From NCBI GenBank assembly GCA_023954045.1, contig JAMLIR010000013.1, positions 62,001-126,000 of the forward strand: DNA of 64,000 bases, written 5' to 3'. Positions 36,868-44,829 of the stretch are shown piece by piece. The translations under genes and the position numbers were made by a program. The stretch comes from Burkholderiaceae bacterium (GTDB lineage: Bacteria > Pseudomonadota > Gammaproteobacteria > Burkholderiales > Burkholderiaceae_E). Positions within the stretch are counted from its first letter, which is position 1. Each line of letters begins with the position of its first letter. The notes below the pieces were generated by a model. The model saw only the letters and a list, made by a program, of their open reading frames with translations, had not been told where the DNA came from and ran no database searches.

Positions 36868-37448
36868 ACCCAGCCATGTCGCCGCCCGCCGGATCGCCCG
36901 AGGGGCCCTGCGCGCCGTCGCGCCGGCGCTGGCTGCTGGCGGCCGGCGGTGCGCTGGCGCTCGCGGGCTGTGCCGCGGTCGAGCCCAGCGCCTACCGCGA
37001 CGAGCGTCCGGCGCTCGATCTCAGGCGTTACTTCGACGGCACGGTCGATGCCTGGGGTGTCTTCCAGGACCGCACCGGCAAGGTCGTGCGGCGCTTCGCC
37101 GTCGAGATCCGTTGCAGCTGGCAGGGTGACGTCGGCCAGCTCGACGAGGTGTTCCGGTACTCCGACGGCAGCACCAGCCGGCGCGTCTGGACGCTGCGAC
37201 GCGACGGCCCCGATCGCTGGCGCGGCACGGCCGACGACGTGGTCGGCGAAGCGACCGGCACGGTGGCCGGCAACGCGTTCCACTGGCGCTACACGCTGGC
37301 GCTGCCGGTGGACGGACGGACCTGGCACGTCGACATGGACGACTGGATGTACCTGGTCGACGAGCGCGTGATGCTGAATCGCGCAGTGATGAGCAAGTTC
37401 GGCCTGCGGCTCGGCGAAGTCACGCTGGCTTTCTCGCGGCGATCGTGA
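36864..37448 (+). CDS. DUF3833 lipoprotein
   Basis: The 194-aa protein has an Arg-rich N-terminus (RRR at 20-22), a hydrophobic stretch and lipobox LAGC (C36). The mature domain contains FDGTVDAWGVFQDRTGKVVRRFAVEI and HVDMDDWMYLVDERVMLNRAVMSKFG, both typical of DUF3833. The function is unknown; the family is tied to the same lipid-modification operons. The start ATG overlaps the MFS stop, and its end overlaps the GTG of the next gene. Confidence 0.88.
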   Translation: MNPAMSPPAGSPEGPCAPSRRRWLLAAGGALALAGCAAVEPSAYRDERPALDLRRYFDGTVDAWGVFQDRTGKVVRRFAVEIRCSWQGDVGQLDEVFRYSDGSTSRRVWTLRRDGPDRWRGTADDVVGEATGTVAGNAFHWRYTLALPVDGRTWHVDMDDWMYLVDERVMLNRAVMSKFGLRLGEVTLAFSRRS

Positions 37449-38284
37449 ACAGCGCGATGCCCGGCACCCCGGCGCAAGGACCGCGCGCGCGACGCCGCAG
37501 TCTCTTCGCCCCTCTGAACGAGCCGCTGCGCGACTGGAACGGGCGCCGCGTCTGGATCGTCGGCGCGTCGAGCGGAATCGGCGCCGCGCTCGCGCGCCGA
37601 CTGGGCGCGCTCGGGGCGCGACTGGCGCTCAGCGCTCGCCGCGAGGCGCCGCTGCGCGCTCTGCTCGCGAGCGCGGCGGCGTCGGGCCTCGCACTGCCGC
37701 TCGACGTCGCCGACGCGGGCGCCGTCGCCGCCGCCGCCGCGCGCATCGACCGGGAGTGGGGCGGGGTCGATCTCGTGGTCTGGCTCGCGGGCCGTTACGT
37801 GCCGATGCGCGCGCAGGACTTCGAGCCCGGGCAGGCGCGAGCGATGCTCGAGGTCAACCTGGCCGGCGTGCTCAACGGCATCGACGCGGTAGTCCCGATG
37901 CTTCGGCGCCAGGGGCACGGGGGCATCGCGCTGGTCGCCAGCGTCGCCGGCTATCGCGGCCTGCCGAAATCGCTGGTCTACGGCCCGACCAAGGCGGCGA
38001 TGATCAACCTCGCCGAGGCGCTGTACCTCGACCTCGCGCCCGAAGGTCTCGGCGTCTGGCTGGTCAGCCCGGGCTTCGTCGACACCCCGATGACCGCCGC
38101 GAACGACTTCAGGATGCCGGCGCTGGTCGATCCCGAGCAGGCGGCGCAGGCGATCGTCGAAGGGCTCGCCAGGGGCGCGTTCGAGATCCGCTTTCCGCGC
38201 CGCTTCACGGCATGGATGCAGCTGCTGCGCGTCCTGCCGTATCGTGCGTACTTCGCCGCGGTGCGCCGCATCACCGGGCTCTGA
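37445..38284 (+). CDS. Short-chain dehydrogenase/reductase
   Basis: The 279-aa protein is a classical SDR. The cofactor motif GASSGIG is at about residues 40-46, the catalytic serine in VASVAGYRG near 165 and the YGPTK (Y-x3-K) pair near 179-183. The start is GTG, overlapping the DUF3833 stop (GTGA). The substrate is not known. As the seventh gene of the light operon it probably acts on the same acyl or keto compound. Confidence 0.88.
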   Translation: MNSAMPGTPAQGPRARRRSLFAPLNEPLRDWNGRRVWIVGASSGIGAALARRLGALGARLALSARREAPLRALLASAAASGLALPLDVADAGAVAAAAARIDREWGGVDLVVWLAGRYVPMRAQDFEPGQARAMLEVNLAGVLNGIDAVVPMLRRQGHGGIALVASVAGYRGLPKSLVYGPTKAAMINLAEALYLDLAPEGLGVWLVSPGFVDTPMTAANDFRMPALVDPEQAAQAIVEGLARGAFEIRFPRRFTAWMQLLRVLPYRAYFAAVRRITGL

Positions 38285-38300
38285 GCATCGACGCGCCGCC

Positions 38301-38744
38301 ATGACCGACCTCCACGTCTCGCCGGCCCTGCGCCGCGTCATCGATTTCTACGAAGCGCTGCGGCCCGGGGACCTGCCGGCGATCGCGCAGATCTACGCCG
38401 AGGATGCGCGGTTCCGCGATCCGTTCAGCGACGTGCGCGGCACCGCCGCGATCGAGGCGATCTTCGCGGCGATGTTCGCCCGGCTCGACGAGCCGCGCTT
38501 CTCGATCCGGGAGGCGATCGAGGGCAACGGCCAGGCCTTCCTCGGCTGGGATTTCGAGTTCCGGTTCCGCCGTGGCGACTCGGCGCGCCTGCAGCGCATC
38601 CAGGGCGCGACACTGCTGCGCTTCGGCGCCGACGGCCGCATCGTCGAGCACCGCGACTACTGGGACGCTGCCGGGGAGTTGTACGCGAAGCTGCCGTTCG
38701 TCGGCGCGCTGATGCGCTGGCTCGGGCGAAGGATGGCTCACTGA
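38301..38744 (+). CDS. SnoaL-like (NTF2-fold) protein
   Basis: The 147-aa protein has the SnoaL/ketosteroid-isomerase-like fold signature VIDFYEALRPGDLPAIAQIYAEDARFRDPF at the N-terminus and GRIVEHRDYWDAAGELY near residues 112-128. Such small proteins act as isomerases, cyclases or ligand carriers. It starts 16 bp after the SDR stop and closes the operon. No terminator is visible after it. Confidence 0.85.
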   Translation: MTDLHVSPALRRVIDFYEALRPGDLPAIAQIYAEDARFRDPFSDVRGTAAIEAIFAAMFARLDEPRFSIREAIEGNGQAFLGWDFEFRFRRGDSARLQRIQGATLLRFGADGRIVEHRDYWDAAGELYAKLPFVGALMRWLGRRMAH

Positions 38745-38751
38745 CGAGCGT

Positions 38752-38787
38752 TGCTAGAATCCGGACCATCGGGATCCGCCGGATCCC
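38752..38787 (+). promoter_or_regulatory. Extended -10 promoter and leader hairpin of the hldE-like gene
   Basis: TGCTAGAAT (38752-38760) fits an extended -10 promoter. The short leader then holds a 7-bp perfect hairpin, GGGATCC (38771-38777) with GGATCCC (38781-38787), about 25 nt before the GTG start at 38812. There is no T run, so it is more likely an RNA stability or translation element than a terminator. Confidence 0.4.
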
Positions 38788-38811
38788 GCCGGCTCGCGAG
38801 GCAATGCCCGG

Positions 38812-39315
38812 GTGAACAACGCACTGGTCGGCTTCGAGCACAAGATCATCGATCCGGCTCACGCCGCGGCGCACGCCGCGCAGCTGCCGCGGCCGATGGT
38901 GTTCACCAACGGCGTGTTCGACCTGCTGCACCGCGGGCACGTCACCTGCCTCGCCGAGGCGCGCGCGCTCGGCGCATCGCTGGTCGTCGCGCTGAACAGC
39001 GACGGCTCGGTCAAGCGGCTCGGCAAGGGCCCCGACCGGCCGATCAATCCGCTCGCCGACCGCCTCGCCGTCGTCGCGGCGCTCGAGTCGACGACGCTGG
39101 TCACCTGGTTCGAGGCCGATACGCCGCTCGAGCTGATCGTCGCGCTGCGGCCCGACGTGCTGGTCAAGGGCGGCGACTGGCCGCTCGACCGGATCGTCGG
39201 CGCGAGCGAGGTCCGCAGCTGGGGCGGCTCGGTGCACGCAATCCCGTTCCGCTTCCCGCGCTCGACCACCGACATCGTCGAGCGGATCAGGTCGGGCGCC
39301 GGCGACGGGAGCTGA
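38812..39315 (+). CDS. rfaE2: D-glycero-beta-D-manno-heptose 1-phosphate adenylyltransferase
   Basis: This enzyme makes ADP-heptose for the lipopolysaccharide inner core. The product is 167 aa, equivalent to the C-terminal half of E. coli HldE. The nucleotidyltransferase motif HxGH appears as [14 protein letters not shown] near residues 36-49, and [15 protein letters not shown] near 119-133 is specific to the family. The start is GTG (38812). The monofunctional form is usual in betaproteobacteria. Confidence 0.93.
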   Translation: MNNALVGFEHKIIDPAHAAAHAAQLPRPMVFTNGVFDLLHRGHVTCLAEARALGASLVVALNSDGSVKRLGKGPDRPINPLADRLAVVAALESTTLVTWFEADTPLELIVALRPDVLVKGGDWPLDRIVGASEVRSWGGSVHAIPFRFPRSTTDIVERIRSGAGDGS

Positions 39316-39325
39316 GCGCCGCGGA

Positions 39326-39355
39326 TTGGCGCGAGGTCCCGGGCTTTGCTACGCT
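39326..39355 (+). promoter_or_regulatory. Promoter candidate for the YegP-like gene
   Basis: TTGGCG (39326-39331), an 18-bp spacer and TACGCT (39350-39355), with TG two bases before the -10, precede the ATG at 39391. The match is moderate and the spacing is good. Confidence 0.4.
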
Positions 39356-39390
39356 GACGTCGCCGTCACACTTGGAGCGGGGAGAGCGAA

Positions 39391-39735
39391 ATGGCAGCGA
39401 AGTTCGTGATCAGCAAGTCCAGCAACGGCAAGTTCTACTTCGTGCTGAAGGCCGGCAACGGCGAGACGATCCTGCAGAGCCAGATGTACGCGGCCCTCGC
39501 GGACGCGAAGGCGGGCATCGAGTCGGCGCGCGCCGCGGCGGCCGCCGACGAGCGGATCCAGCGGCTCGAATCGAAGAAGGGCGAGCCCTACTTCACGCTG
39601 ACCGCGACCAACGGCCAGACCGTCGGCCAGAGCGAAATGTATTCGTCGGCCCGGGCGCGCGACAACGGCATCGAGTCGGTGAAGAAGAACGCGCCGGGCG
39701 CCGCAATCGAGGACGCGACCGCCGGCAAGGGCTGA
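39391..39735 (+). CDS. YegP-like protein with two DUF1508 repeats
   Basis: The 114-aa protein consists of two copies of a ~45-residue DUF1508 module: NGKFYFVLKAGNGETILQSQ (about 12-31) and KGEPYFTLTATNGQTVGQSE (about 63-82), each followed by a helix (AGIESAR, NGIESVK). The family is widespread and small with no settled function. The start has GGAGAG upstream. It is a single-gene unit. Confidence 0.9.
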   Translation: MAAKFVISKSSNGKFYFVLKAGNGETILQSQMYAALADAKAGIESARAAAAADERIQRLESKKGEPYFTLTATNGQTVGQSEMYSSARARDNGIESVKKNAPGAAIEDATAGKG

Positions 39736-39777
39736 GGTTCGCCTGATGCTCGCCTGATGCTCGCGGCCGGCGCGGCC

Positions 39778-40605
39778 TCAGCGGCAGTCCCGCGGCGGTA
39801 CGTCGAAACGGCTGCCGATCGCCGCGGCGGCTTCCGCCGCGGCAGCGTCGGGCCATCGCGCCTGCAGCCGGACCCGCGTCGTGATCGCCCCGCGCGGGGC
39901 GATCCGCAAGCCGGTCTCCCCCAGGCTTTCGAGCCGCGCCACCAGCACGCGCGCGCTCTCCTCGGACCGGAACAGGCCGACCGAGATGCCGAGACGCTGC
40001 GGCCCGTCCTGCATCAGGAAAACGTCGGTCTGCCCGATCCGCCGCAGATCGGCCATGTGCTGCTGCGCTTCGGCTGGCGTCCGCGCGGGCGGCACGTAGA
40101 CGAGGTAGCTCGCCGCCTGTTCGATCCGCGTCGATTCGACGCGCGCGCCGGCCGACTCGAGCGCTTCGCGCAGGCGCCCTGCGCGCGCCTCGTCCAGTGG
40201 CCCGAACGCGACGCACGCGCCGGCGGCCGACGCTGTGGTGGTCGCCGGCGGCGAGGCGGCGGCGATCGACGGGTCCGGCGCGGCCGGCGCGGCCGGCGCG
40301 AGCCCGGGCCCCGACGAGGCCGGCGGCGAAGACGGCGCCGGCGAGGGTGCCGGCACCGCCCCCGGAGTCTGCGCAGGCTTCGCCGCGCTCGCGGCGGGTG
40401 ACGGCCGGGTCTGGGGCGACGATGGCGCAGGCGGCTGCGCCGTGCCGAGCCGCTCCAGCGGAACGACCCGCAGTCGATCGGGATCGCGCTGCTCGAGCAG
40501 CCGCTGCGGCTCGCGCTCGCCGCGGACCCACGGCGACAGCCAGCCCTGGAACAGCGCGAACGCGAACGCGTTGGCCACGACCAGCAGTGCCAGCAACCAG
40601 CGCAT
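39778..40605 (-). CDS. SPOR-domain membrane protein
   Basis: The 275-aa protein has one N-terminal transmembrane segment (WLLALLVVANAFAFALFQGWL, about 3-23), a Pro/Ala-rich linker (55-125) and a C-terminal SPOR domain (about 130-215). SPOR domains bind glycan strands lacking stem peptides at the septum, so the protein likely acts in the periplasm at division or peptidoglycan sites. It lies 18 bp after birA and is probably cotranscribed. In many relatives coaX lies between these two genes; it is absent here. Confidence 0.85.
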   Translation of the reverse strand: MRWLLALLVVANAFAFALFQGWLSPWVRGEREPQRLLEQRDPDRLRVVPLERLGTAQPPAPSSPQTRPSPAASAAKPAQTPGAVPAPSPAPSSPPASSGPGLAPAAPAAPDPSIAAASPPATTTASAAGACVAFGPLDEARAGRLREALESAGARVESTRIEQAASYLVYVPPARTPAEAQQHMADLRRIGQTDVFLMQDGPQRLGISVGLFRSEESARVLVARLESLGETGLRIAPRGAITTRVRLQARWPDAAAAEAAAAIGSRFDVPPRDCR

Positions 40606-40623
40606 CGCCGCGCGCGTCCTCGC

Positions 40624-41442
40624 TCAGCGCACCGCGTCGAGCGGCCGCAGCGACACCTCGCCGCTGTGCACGACGCGCAGCCCGGCGTCGGTCTGCACGC
40701 GCAGCCCGCCGCTCTCGTCGATGCCCAGCGAGCGCCCGACCGCGACCACGCGCCCGGCGTCGAGCAACGCGACCTGTTCGCCGGCGAGCGCATCGAGGCT
40801 GCGCCAGGCCTGCATGAACGGCCCGAGCCCTTCGTCGAGAAAGCGCCGCACCGCCGGGACCACGGCGGCCGCCAGCGCGCCGATCACGGCCTCGGCCGCG
40901 CGCGGCGGCACGTCGGCGCCGTCGAACAGCCCGCAGGCCGGCTGGTCGACCGACGCTGCCCGCGGGGCGAGCAGGTTCAGGCCGATGCCCACGACGATGC
41001 GCTCGGTGACGCCCCCGTCGGGCGCGGTTCCGGGAACGCCGCGCCGGCACTCGACCAGAATGCCGCCGAGCTTGCTGCGCGCGCGCAGCAGGTCGTTGGG
41101 CCACTTCAGGCGCACGTCGGCGGCCCAGCGCGCGAGTGCGCCGGCCGCCGCCGCGCCCACGGCCAGCGAGACCGCCGCAGGCGGCTGCTGCGCGTCCACG
41201 CGACGCTCGAGCGCGAGCGAGAACGCCACCGAGCGCCCCTGCGCGCTCTGCCACGGGCGCCCGCGCCGGCCGCGCCCTGCGGTCTGGCGCGCGGCCGCCA
41301 GCAGGCGCGGCGCCGCGGGGTCCCCGCCGAGCGGTGCTTCCATCAGCACCTGGTTGGTCGAGCCGACCTCTTCGACCGCGTCGACGCGCAAGCCGTCCAG
41401 CGCTGCGGCATCGCGGATCAGGTCTGCATCGAGGCGGCTCAT
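40624..41442 (-). CDS. birA: Biotin--[acetyl-CoA-carboxylase] ligase
   Basis: BirA attaches biotin to the carrier domain of acetyl-CoA carboxylase. The product is 272 aa from the ATG at 41442. The biotinyl-AMP loop is QTAGRGRRGRPW (about 69-80) and the catalytic lysine is in LKWPNDLL near residue 130. The N-terminal helix-turn-helix of E. coli BirA is absent, so this form is an enzyme only. Longer in-frame starts up to 41568 exist but would add no helix-turn-helix. Confidence 0.92.
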   Translation of the reverse strand: MSRLDADLIRDAAALDGLRVDAVEEVGSTNQVLMEAPLGGDPAAPRLLAAARQTAGRGRRGRPWQSAQGRSVAFSLALERRVDAQQPPAAVSLAVGAAAAGALARWAADVRLKWPNDLLRARSKLGGILVECRRGVPGTAPDGGVTERIVVGIGLNLLAPRAASVDQPACGLFDGADVPPRAAEAVIGALAAAVVPAVRRFLDEGLGPFMQAWRSLDALAGEQVALLDAGRVVAVGRSLGIDESGGLRVQTDAGLRVVHSGEVSLRPLDAVR

Positions 41443-41509
41443 GACGGTCCGATCATAGCCCGAGCCCGAGCCTGCGCCCGCTCGCCTGCGGAGCCGGTAA
41501 GCTTGCATC

Positions 41510-42661
41510 GTGCCCCGCGCCGCCGCCCAGCCGCCGATTCCCGCTTCCGGACATCCGATGCCGGCCACCGGCGCGTGGCTGGCGGCCTACGCCGCCGCCG
41601 TCGTCTACGCGACGCTCTACCCGTGGTCCGGCTGGCGCAGCCCGGCCCGCTGGATGTTCGCGTTCCTCACCGAGCCCTGGCCGCGCTGGTGGACGGGCTT
41701 CGACGTCGCGGTCAACGTGGCCGCCTACCTGCCGCTCGGCTTGCTGCTTTCGGCCTGGCTCGCGCGCCGGCTGTCGCTGGCGATGGCGCCGGCCGCGCTG
41801 CTCGCGACGCTCGCGGCGGCGGCACTTTCGCTGGGCCTCGAGTGCGCGCAGGCGCTGCTGCCGGTGCGGGTGCCCTCACGACTCGACGTCTACGCCAACG
41901 CGTTCGGCGGCGCGGCCGGCGCGCTGGTCGCGGCCTCGATCGGCCGGCGGCGCATCGAGCAGTGGCCCCAGTGGGTGCGCGAGACGCTGCCGCTGGCGCC
42001 GCATTCGACCCCGGGCCTGCTGCTGCTGTGCGCCTGGCTCGTCGCGCAGCTCTACCCGCAGCCGATGGTGTTCGCGACCGGAGACCTGATGTCGGCGTGG
42101 GCCGATTTTCCCGGCAACCCGGTGCATCCGTGGCTTTCGGGCTGGATGCTGCCGCACGAGCTCGAGCCGTTCGTCGAGGCCGCCGGCGTCTCGATGACGG
42201 TGCTGGCGATCGGGCTGCTGACGCAGGACCTGCTGCGCGAAGGCGCGCGCGGCGCGACGCGGGCCGTGGCGGTGCCGATCGTCGCGGCGATCGCGACGAA
42301 GACCGCGGCATCGGCGGCCTATCTCGGCCAGATCAACGCGCTCGAATGGCTCAGCGCCGGCGCGCAGGGCGGACTCCTCGCCGGCGTCGTCGCGCTGCTC
42401 CTGCTCGGCTGGATCGACCGCCGCGCGCGTTTGTGGCTGGCGATCGCCGCGCTCGGGGTGGCCACCGCGCTGTTCAACTTCGCGCCGCCGAACGCCTACT
42501 ACCTGTCGATGCGCAGCAGCTGGGGGGGCGGCGCATGGACCAACTTCCACGGGCTGCTGCACGCGCTGGCGACCGCCTGGCCGTTCGCCGCGATGGCGTG
42601 GTGCGGATGGCGCATCCGGACGACGGCGCGGCGGCGGACGACTGCGGGGCGGCGTCTATAA
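41510..42661 (+). CDS. VanZ-family membrane protein
   Basis: The 383-aa protein has about ten hydrophobic segments. The VanZ-like part is near the N-terminus (residues about 20-140), with the family pattern VNVAAYLPLGLLLSAW and SLGLECAQALLPVRVPSRLDVYANAFGGAAGAL. The C-terminal half is a further membrane region. The function is unknown; the name derives from a teicoplanin-resistance accessory gene, but most VanZ proteins have nothing to do with resistance. The start is GTG at 41510; an ATG at 41558 is an alternative. Confidence 0.8.
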   Translation: MPRAAAQPPIPASGHPMPATGAWLAAYAAAVVYATLYPWSGWRSPARWMFAFLTEPWPRWWTGFDVAVNVAAYLPLGLLLSAWLARRLSLAMAPAALLATLAAAALSLGLECAQALLPVRVPSRLDVYANAFGGAAGALVAASIGRRRIEQWPQWVRETLPLAPHSTPGLLLLCAWLVAQLYPQPMVFATGDLMSAWADFPGNPVHPWLSGWMLPHELEPFVEAAGVSMTVLAIGLLTQDLLREGARGATRAVAVPIVAAIATKTAASAAYLGQINALEWLSAGAQGGLLAGVVALLLLGWIDRRARLWLAIAALGVATALFNFAPPNAYYLSMRSSWGGGAWTNFHGLLHALATAWPFAAMAWCGWRIRTTARRRTTAGRRL

Positions 42662-42662
42662 T
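42657..42662 (+). promoter_or_regulatory. -10 element immediately before the ferredoxin gene
   Basis: A consensus TATAAT ends 7 nt before the ATG at 42670. Transcription would start at or one base before the A of the start codon, giving a leaderless mRNA. There is no Shine-Dalgarno sequence and no clear -35. The element overlaps the stop codon of the VanZ gene. Confidence 0.5.
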
Positions 42663-42669
42663 CGACCGC

Positions 42670-42984
42670 ATGAGCAGCTACTACCAGCGCCACATCTTCT
42701 TCTGCCTGAACCGTCGCGACGACGGACGGCCCTGCTGCGCCGCGCACGGCGCCGAGTCGCTGCAGGCCTATGCGAAGGAGCGCGTGAAGGCGCTCGGGCT
42801 GGCCGGGCCCGGGAAGGTTCGCGTCAACAAGGCCGGCTGCCTCGACCGCTGCGACGAGGGGCCGGTGGCGGTCGTCTACCCCGAAGGCGTCTGGTACACC
42901 TACGTCGACCGCAGTGACATCGACGAGATCGTCGAGTCCCACCTTCGAGACGGGCGACCGGTCGCGCGACTGCGGCTGGAATGA
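42670..42984 (+). CDS. Thioredoxin-like [2Fe-2S] ferredoxin
   Basis: The 104-aa protein has the cysteine pattern of thioredoxin-fold [2Fe-2S] ferredoxins: C12 and C22/C23 in the N-terminal half, C57 and C61 (KAGCLDRCDEGP) in the second. YPEGVWYTYVDRSDIDEIVESHL is the family C-terminus. The electron partners are unknown. It overlaps the hydrolase gene by ATGA. Confidence 0.9.
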   Translation: MSSYYQRHIFFCLNRRDDGRPCCAAHGAESLQAYAKERVKALGLAGPGKVRVNKAGCLDRCDEGPVAVVYPEGVWYTYVDRSDIDEIVESHLRDGRPVARLRLE

Positions 42985-43676
42985 ACGCCGGGACCCGGAC
43001 CCTGCTCATCGACGGTCCGGCCGGCGCGATCGACCTGGCGCTCGACCTCCCGGCGGGCGCTCCCGTCGGCGCCGCGGTCATCGCCCATCCGCATCCGCTG
43101 TTCGGCGGCACGCGCGACAACAAGGTGGTCCAGACGCTCGCCCGGGCGATGCTCGCACTCGGCTACGTCGCCTGGCGGCCGAACTTCCGGGGCGTCGGCT
43201 TGACGGCCGGCAGTTACGACGAGGGACTCGGCGAGACCGAGGACCTGGTCGCGGTGGTGGCGCACGCGCGCGCGCACGCGACCTCGCTCGGGATCGGCCA
43301 GCCGCGGCTGGTGCTCGCCGGGTTCTCGTTCGGCAGCTTCGTCCAGTCGCGGGTGGCTGCGCGCCTGCGCGCGCTCGGCGCGCCGGCCGACCGCCTGGTG
43401 CTGGTCGGCGCTGCCGTGTCGCGCTTCGAGGTCGAACCGGTGCCGGCCGACACCCTGGTCGTGCACGGCGAGATCGACGACACGGTGCCGCTGCAGGCGG
43501 TGTTCGACTGGGCTCGTCGGCAGGATCTGCCGGTCGTCGTCCTGCCCGGCGCAGACCATTTCTTCCATCGTAAACTGACGCTGCTCAAGCGCATCGTGCT
43601 CGACGCGTTCGGCGCGCCCGCCGGGATCCACGGCGAAGCGCCGCCCGGGCCGCCTGCGTCAGGGAGACCACAATGA
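42981..43676 (+). CDS. Alpha/beta hydrolase
   Basis: The 231-aa protein is a small alpha/beta hydrolase of the dienelactone-hydrolase/YfhR-like group. The oxyanion region is AHPHPLFGGTRDN near residues 34-46, the nucleophile serine is in AGFSFGSF near 117, an aspartate is in VHGEIDDTVP and the histidine in PGADHFFH near 195. The substrate is unknown. It sits between the ferredoxin and the first of two paralogous unknown genes, with ATGA overlaps on both sides. Confidence 0.87.
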   Translation: MNAGTRTLLIDGPAGAIDLALDLPAGAPVGAAVIAHPHPLFGGTRDNKVVQTLARAMLALGYVAWRPNFRGVGLTAGSYDEGLGETEDLVAVVAHARAHATSLGIGQPRLVLAGFSFGSFVQSRVAARLRALGAPADRLVLVGAAVSRFEVEPVPADTLVVHGEIDDTVPLQAVFDWARRQDLPVVVLPGADHFFHRKLTLLKRIVLDAFGAPAGIHGEAPPGPPASGRPQ

Positions 43677-44173
43677 TGGAGATGTCGACGCAAGACGTGT
43701 TCCAGAAGACCGGCAAGGGCGCGGACGAACTGCGCACCCGCCGCCACGGGCTGAGCCCGCGGCTGCGCCAGTTGCTGATCCTGGTCGACGGCAAGCGCGA
43801 CTTCGCCGAACTGTCGCGGATGCTCCCGGGGCCCGAACTCGTCGAGCAGCTCGGCCAACTCGAGCGCGGCGGGTTCGTGTCGCGGCCATTCGACGTCCCG
43901 GGGCCCGAGGCCGGCGAGGGCGCGGTCGCCGTCCCCGAGCCCGCGGCCCCGCCGCCGCCTCCCGCCGAAGACCTGCGCGCGTTGCGCGCGCGCGTCACGC
44001 GGGCGCTCCTGGACACGATCGGACCGAACGGCGACGACCTCGCGATCCGCATCGAGCGCGCGCGCTCGGTCGACGAGTTGCGCGCGCTGCTGCCGGCGGT
44101 CCTGTCGGTCGTCGAGGCCTGCGGCGGACGCTCCGGGGTCGACGGTTTCCTGCAGCGCTGCGGCGCGGTCTGA
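43673..44173 (+). CDS. Unrecognised protein, first of a tandem paralogous pair
   Basis: I do not recognise a function for this 166-aa protein. Residues about 12-70 form a compact helical, winged-helix-like module (GLSPRLRQLLILVDGKRDFAEL). A Pro-rich hinge follows (about 80-100) and then an all-helical C-terminal domain. The same N-terminal pattern recurs in the next gene (GLAAAARRILMLIDGKRCVGDL). No signal peptide or membrane segment is seen. It overlaps the hydrolase stop by ATGA. Confidence 0.8.
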   Translation: MMEMSTQDVFQKTGKGADELRTRRHGLSPRLRQLLILVDGKRDFAELSRMLPGPELVEQLGQLERGGFVSRPFDVPGPEAGEGAVAVPEPAAPPPPPAEDLRALRARVTRALLDTIGPNGDDLAIRIERARSVDELRALLPAVLSVVEACGGRSGVDGFLQRCGAV

Positions 44174-44180
44174 AGCGGGG

Positions 44181-44687
44181 ATGAGCGCCGAGCCCGACCC
44201 CCGTCTGATCTACGCGCGCACCGCCGAAGGGTACGACGAGGCCGAGCGCCCGCGGCGGGGCCTCGCGGCAGCGGCACGCCGCATCCTCATGCTGATCGAC
44301 GGCAAGCGCTGTGTCGGCGACCTGCCGGATTTCGCGCGACCCGGCGAGCTCGGACCGATCCTCGCCGAGCTCGAGGCGCAGCGCCTGGTCGAGGTCGCCG
44401 GCCTGGCCGACGAACCCAGCGAAGCGCAGCGCCGCAGCCGCGCGGCGGCGGAACAGGCGCGGCTGGACGAGGCCAAGCGCAGCCTGCGCGGCCTGTTCGA
44501 CGGCGAGCTCGGCGCGGCCGGGCACGTCTGGGAAGCACGCATCGCCGACAGCGTCAACATGGAAGTGCTGCGCCGTGCGCTGCGCGAAGCCGTCGACGTC
44601 GTCTACTTCCGCAGCGGCGAGGCCGCGGCGCGGCGCATCGTTGCCGCCGTGCGGCCGTTGTTCGAGCAGGCGCAGCGACCGGGCTGA
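44181..44687 (+). CDS. Unrecognised protein, second of a tandem paralogous pair
   Basis: This 168-aa protein shares with its upstream neighbour an N-terminal module ending in the motif (L/I)-x-DGKR, here at about residues 38-42, followed by a short leucine-rich helix pair. The second half (LDEAKRSLRGLFDGELGAAG, then VNMEVLRRALREAVDVVYFRSGEAAARRI) is helical and resembles the neighbour in layout only. It begins 7 bp after the first gene. The function is unknown. Confidence 0.78.
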   Translation: MSAEPDPRLIYARTAEGYDEAERPRRGLAAAARRILMLIDGKRCVGDLPDFARPGELGPILAELEAQRLVEVAGLADEPSEAQRRSRAAAEQARLDEAKRSLRGLFDGELGAAGHVWEARIADSVNMEVLRRALREAVDVVYFRSGEAAARRIVAAVRPLFEQAQRPG

Positions 44688-44725
44688 AGCCTGCGCGCGG
44701 CGCGGGGTCGAGGCGACTCGCGTCC

Positions 44726-44731
44726 TATAAT
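44726..44731 (+). promoter_or_regulatory. -10 element upstream of the D-Ala-D-Ala carboxypeptidase gene
   Basis: A consensus TATAAT stands about 100 bp before the chosen start at 44830. I see no -35 with acceptable spacing. It probably starts the transcript running through the transaminase and lipoylation genes. Confidence 0.45.
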
Positions 44732-44829
44732 CCGGGCCTTCCACCTTTCCTGCGCGCCGGCACGCGGGCCGCGCGCCGGCGATCGCGCCGGGATGCGTGG
44801 CCGCGCTGCCCAATACGAGGCCACCACTG

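Noticed and set aside
41510-42661. Glycopeptide resistance from the VanZ-like gene
   Set aside because: VanZ-domain proteins are common without any resistance role, no other van genes are present, and this is a Gram-negative genome.
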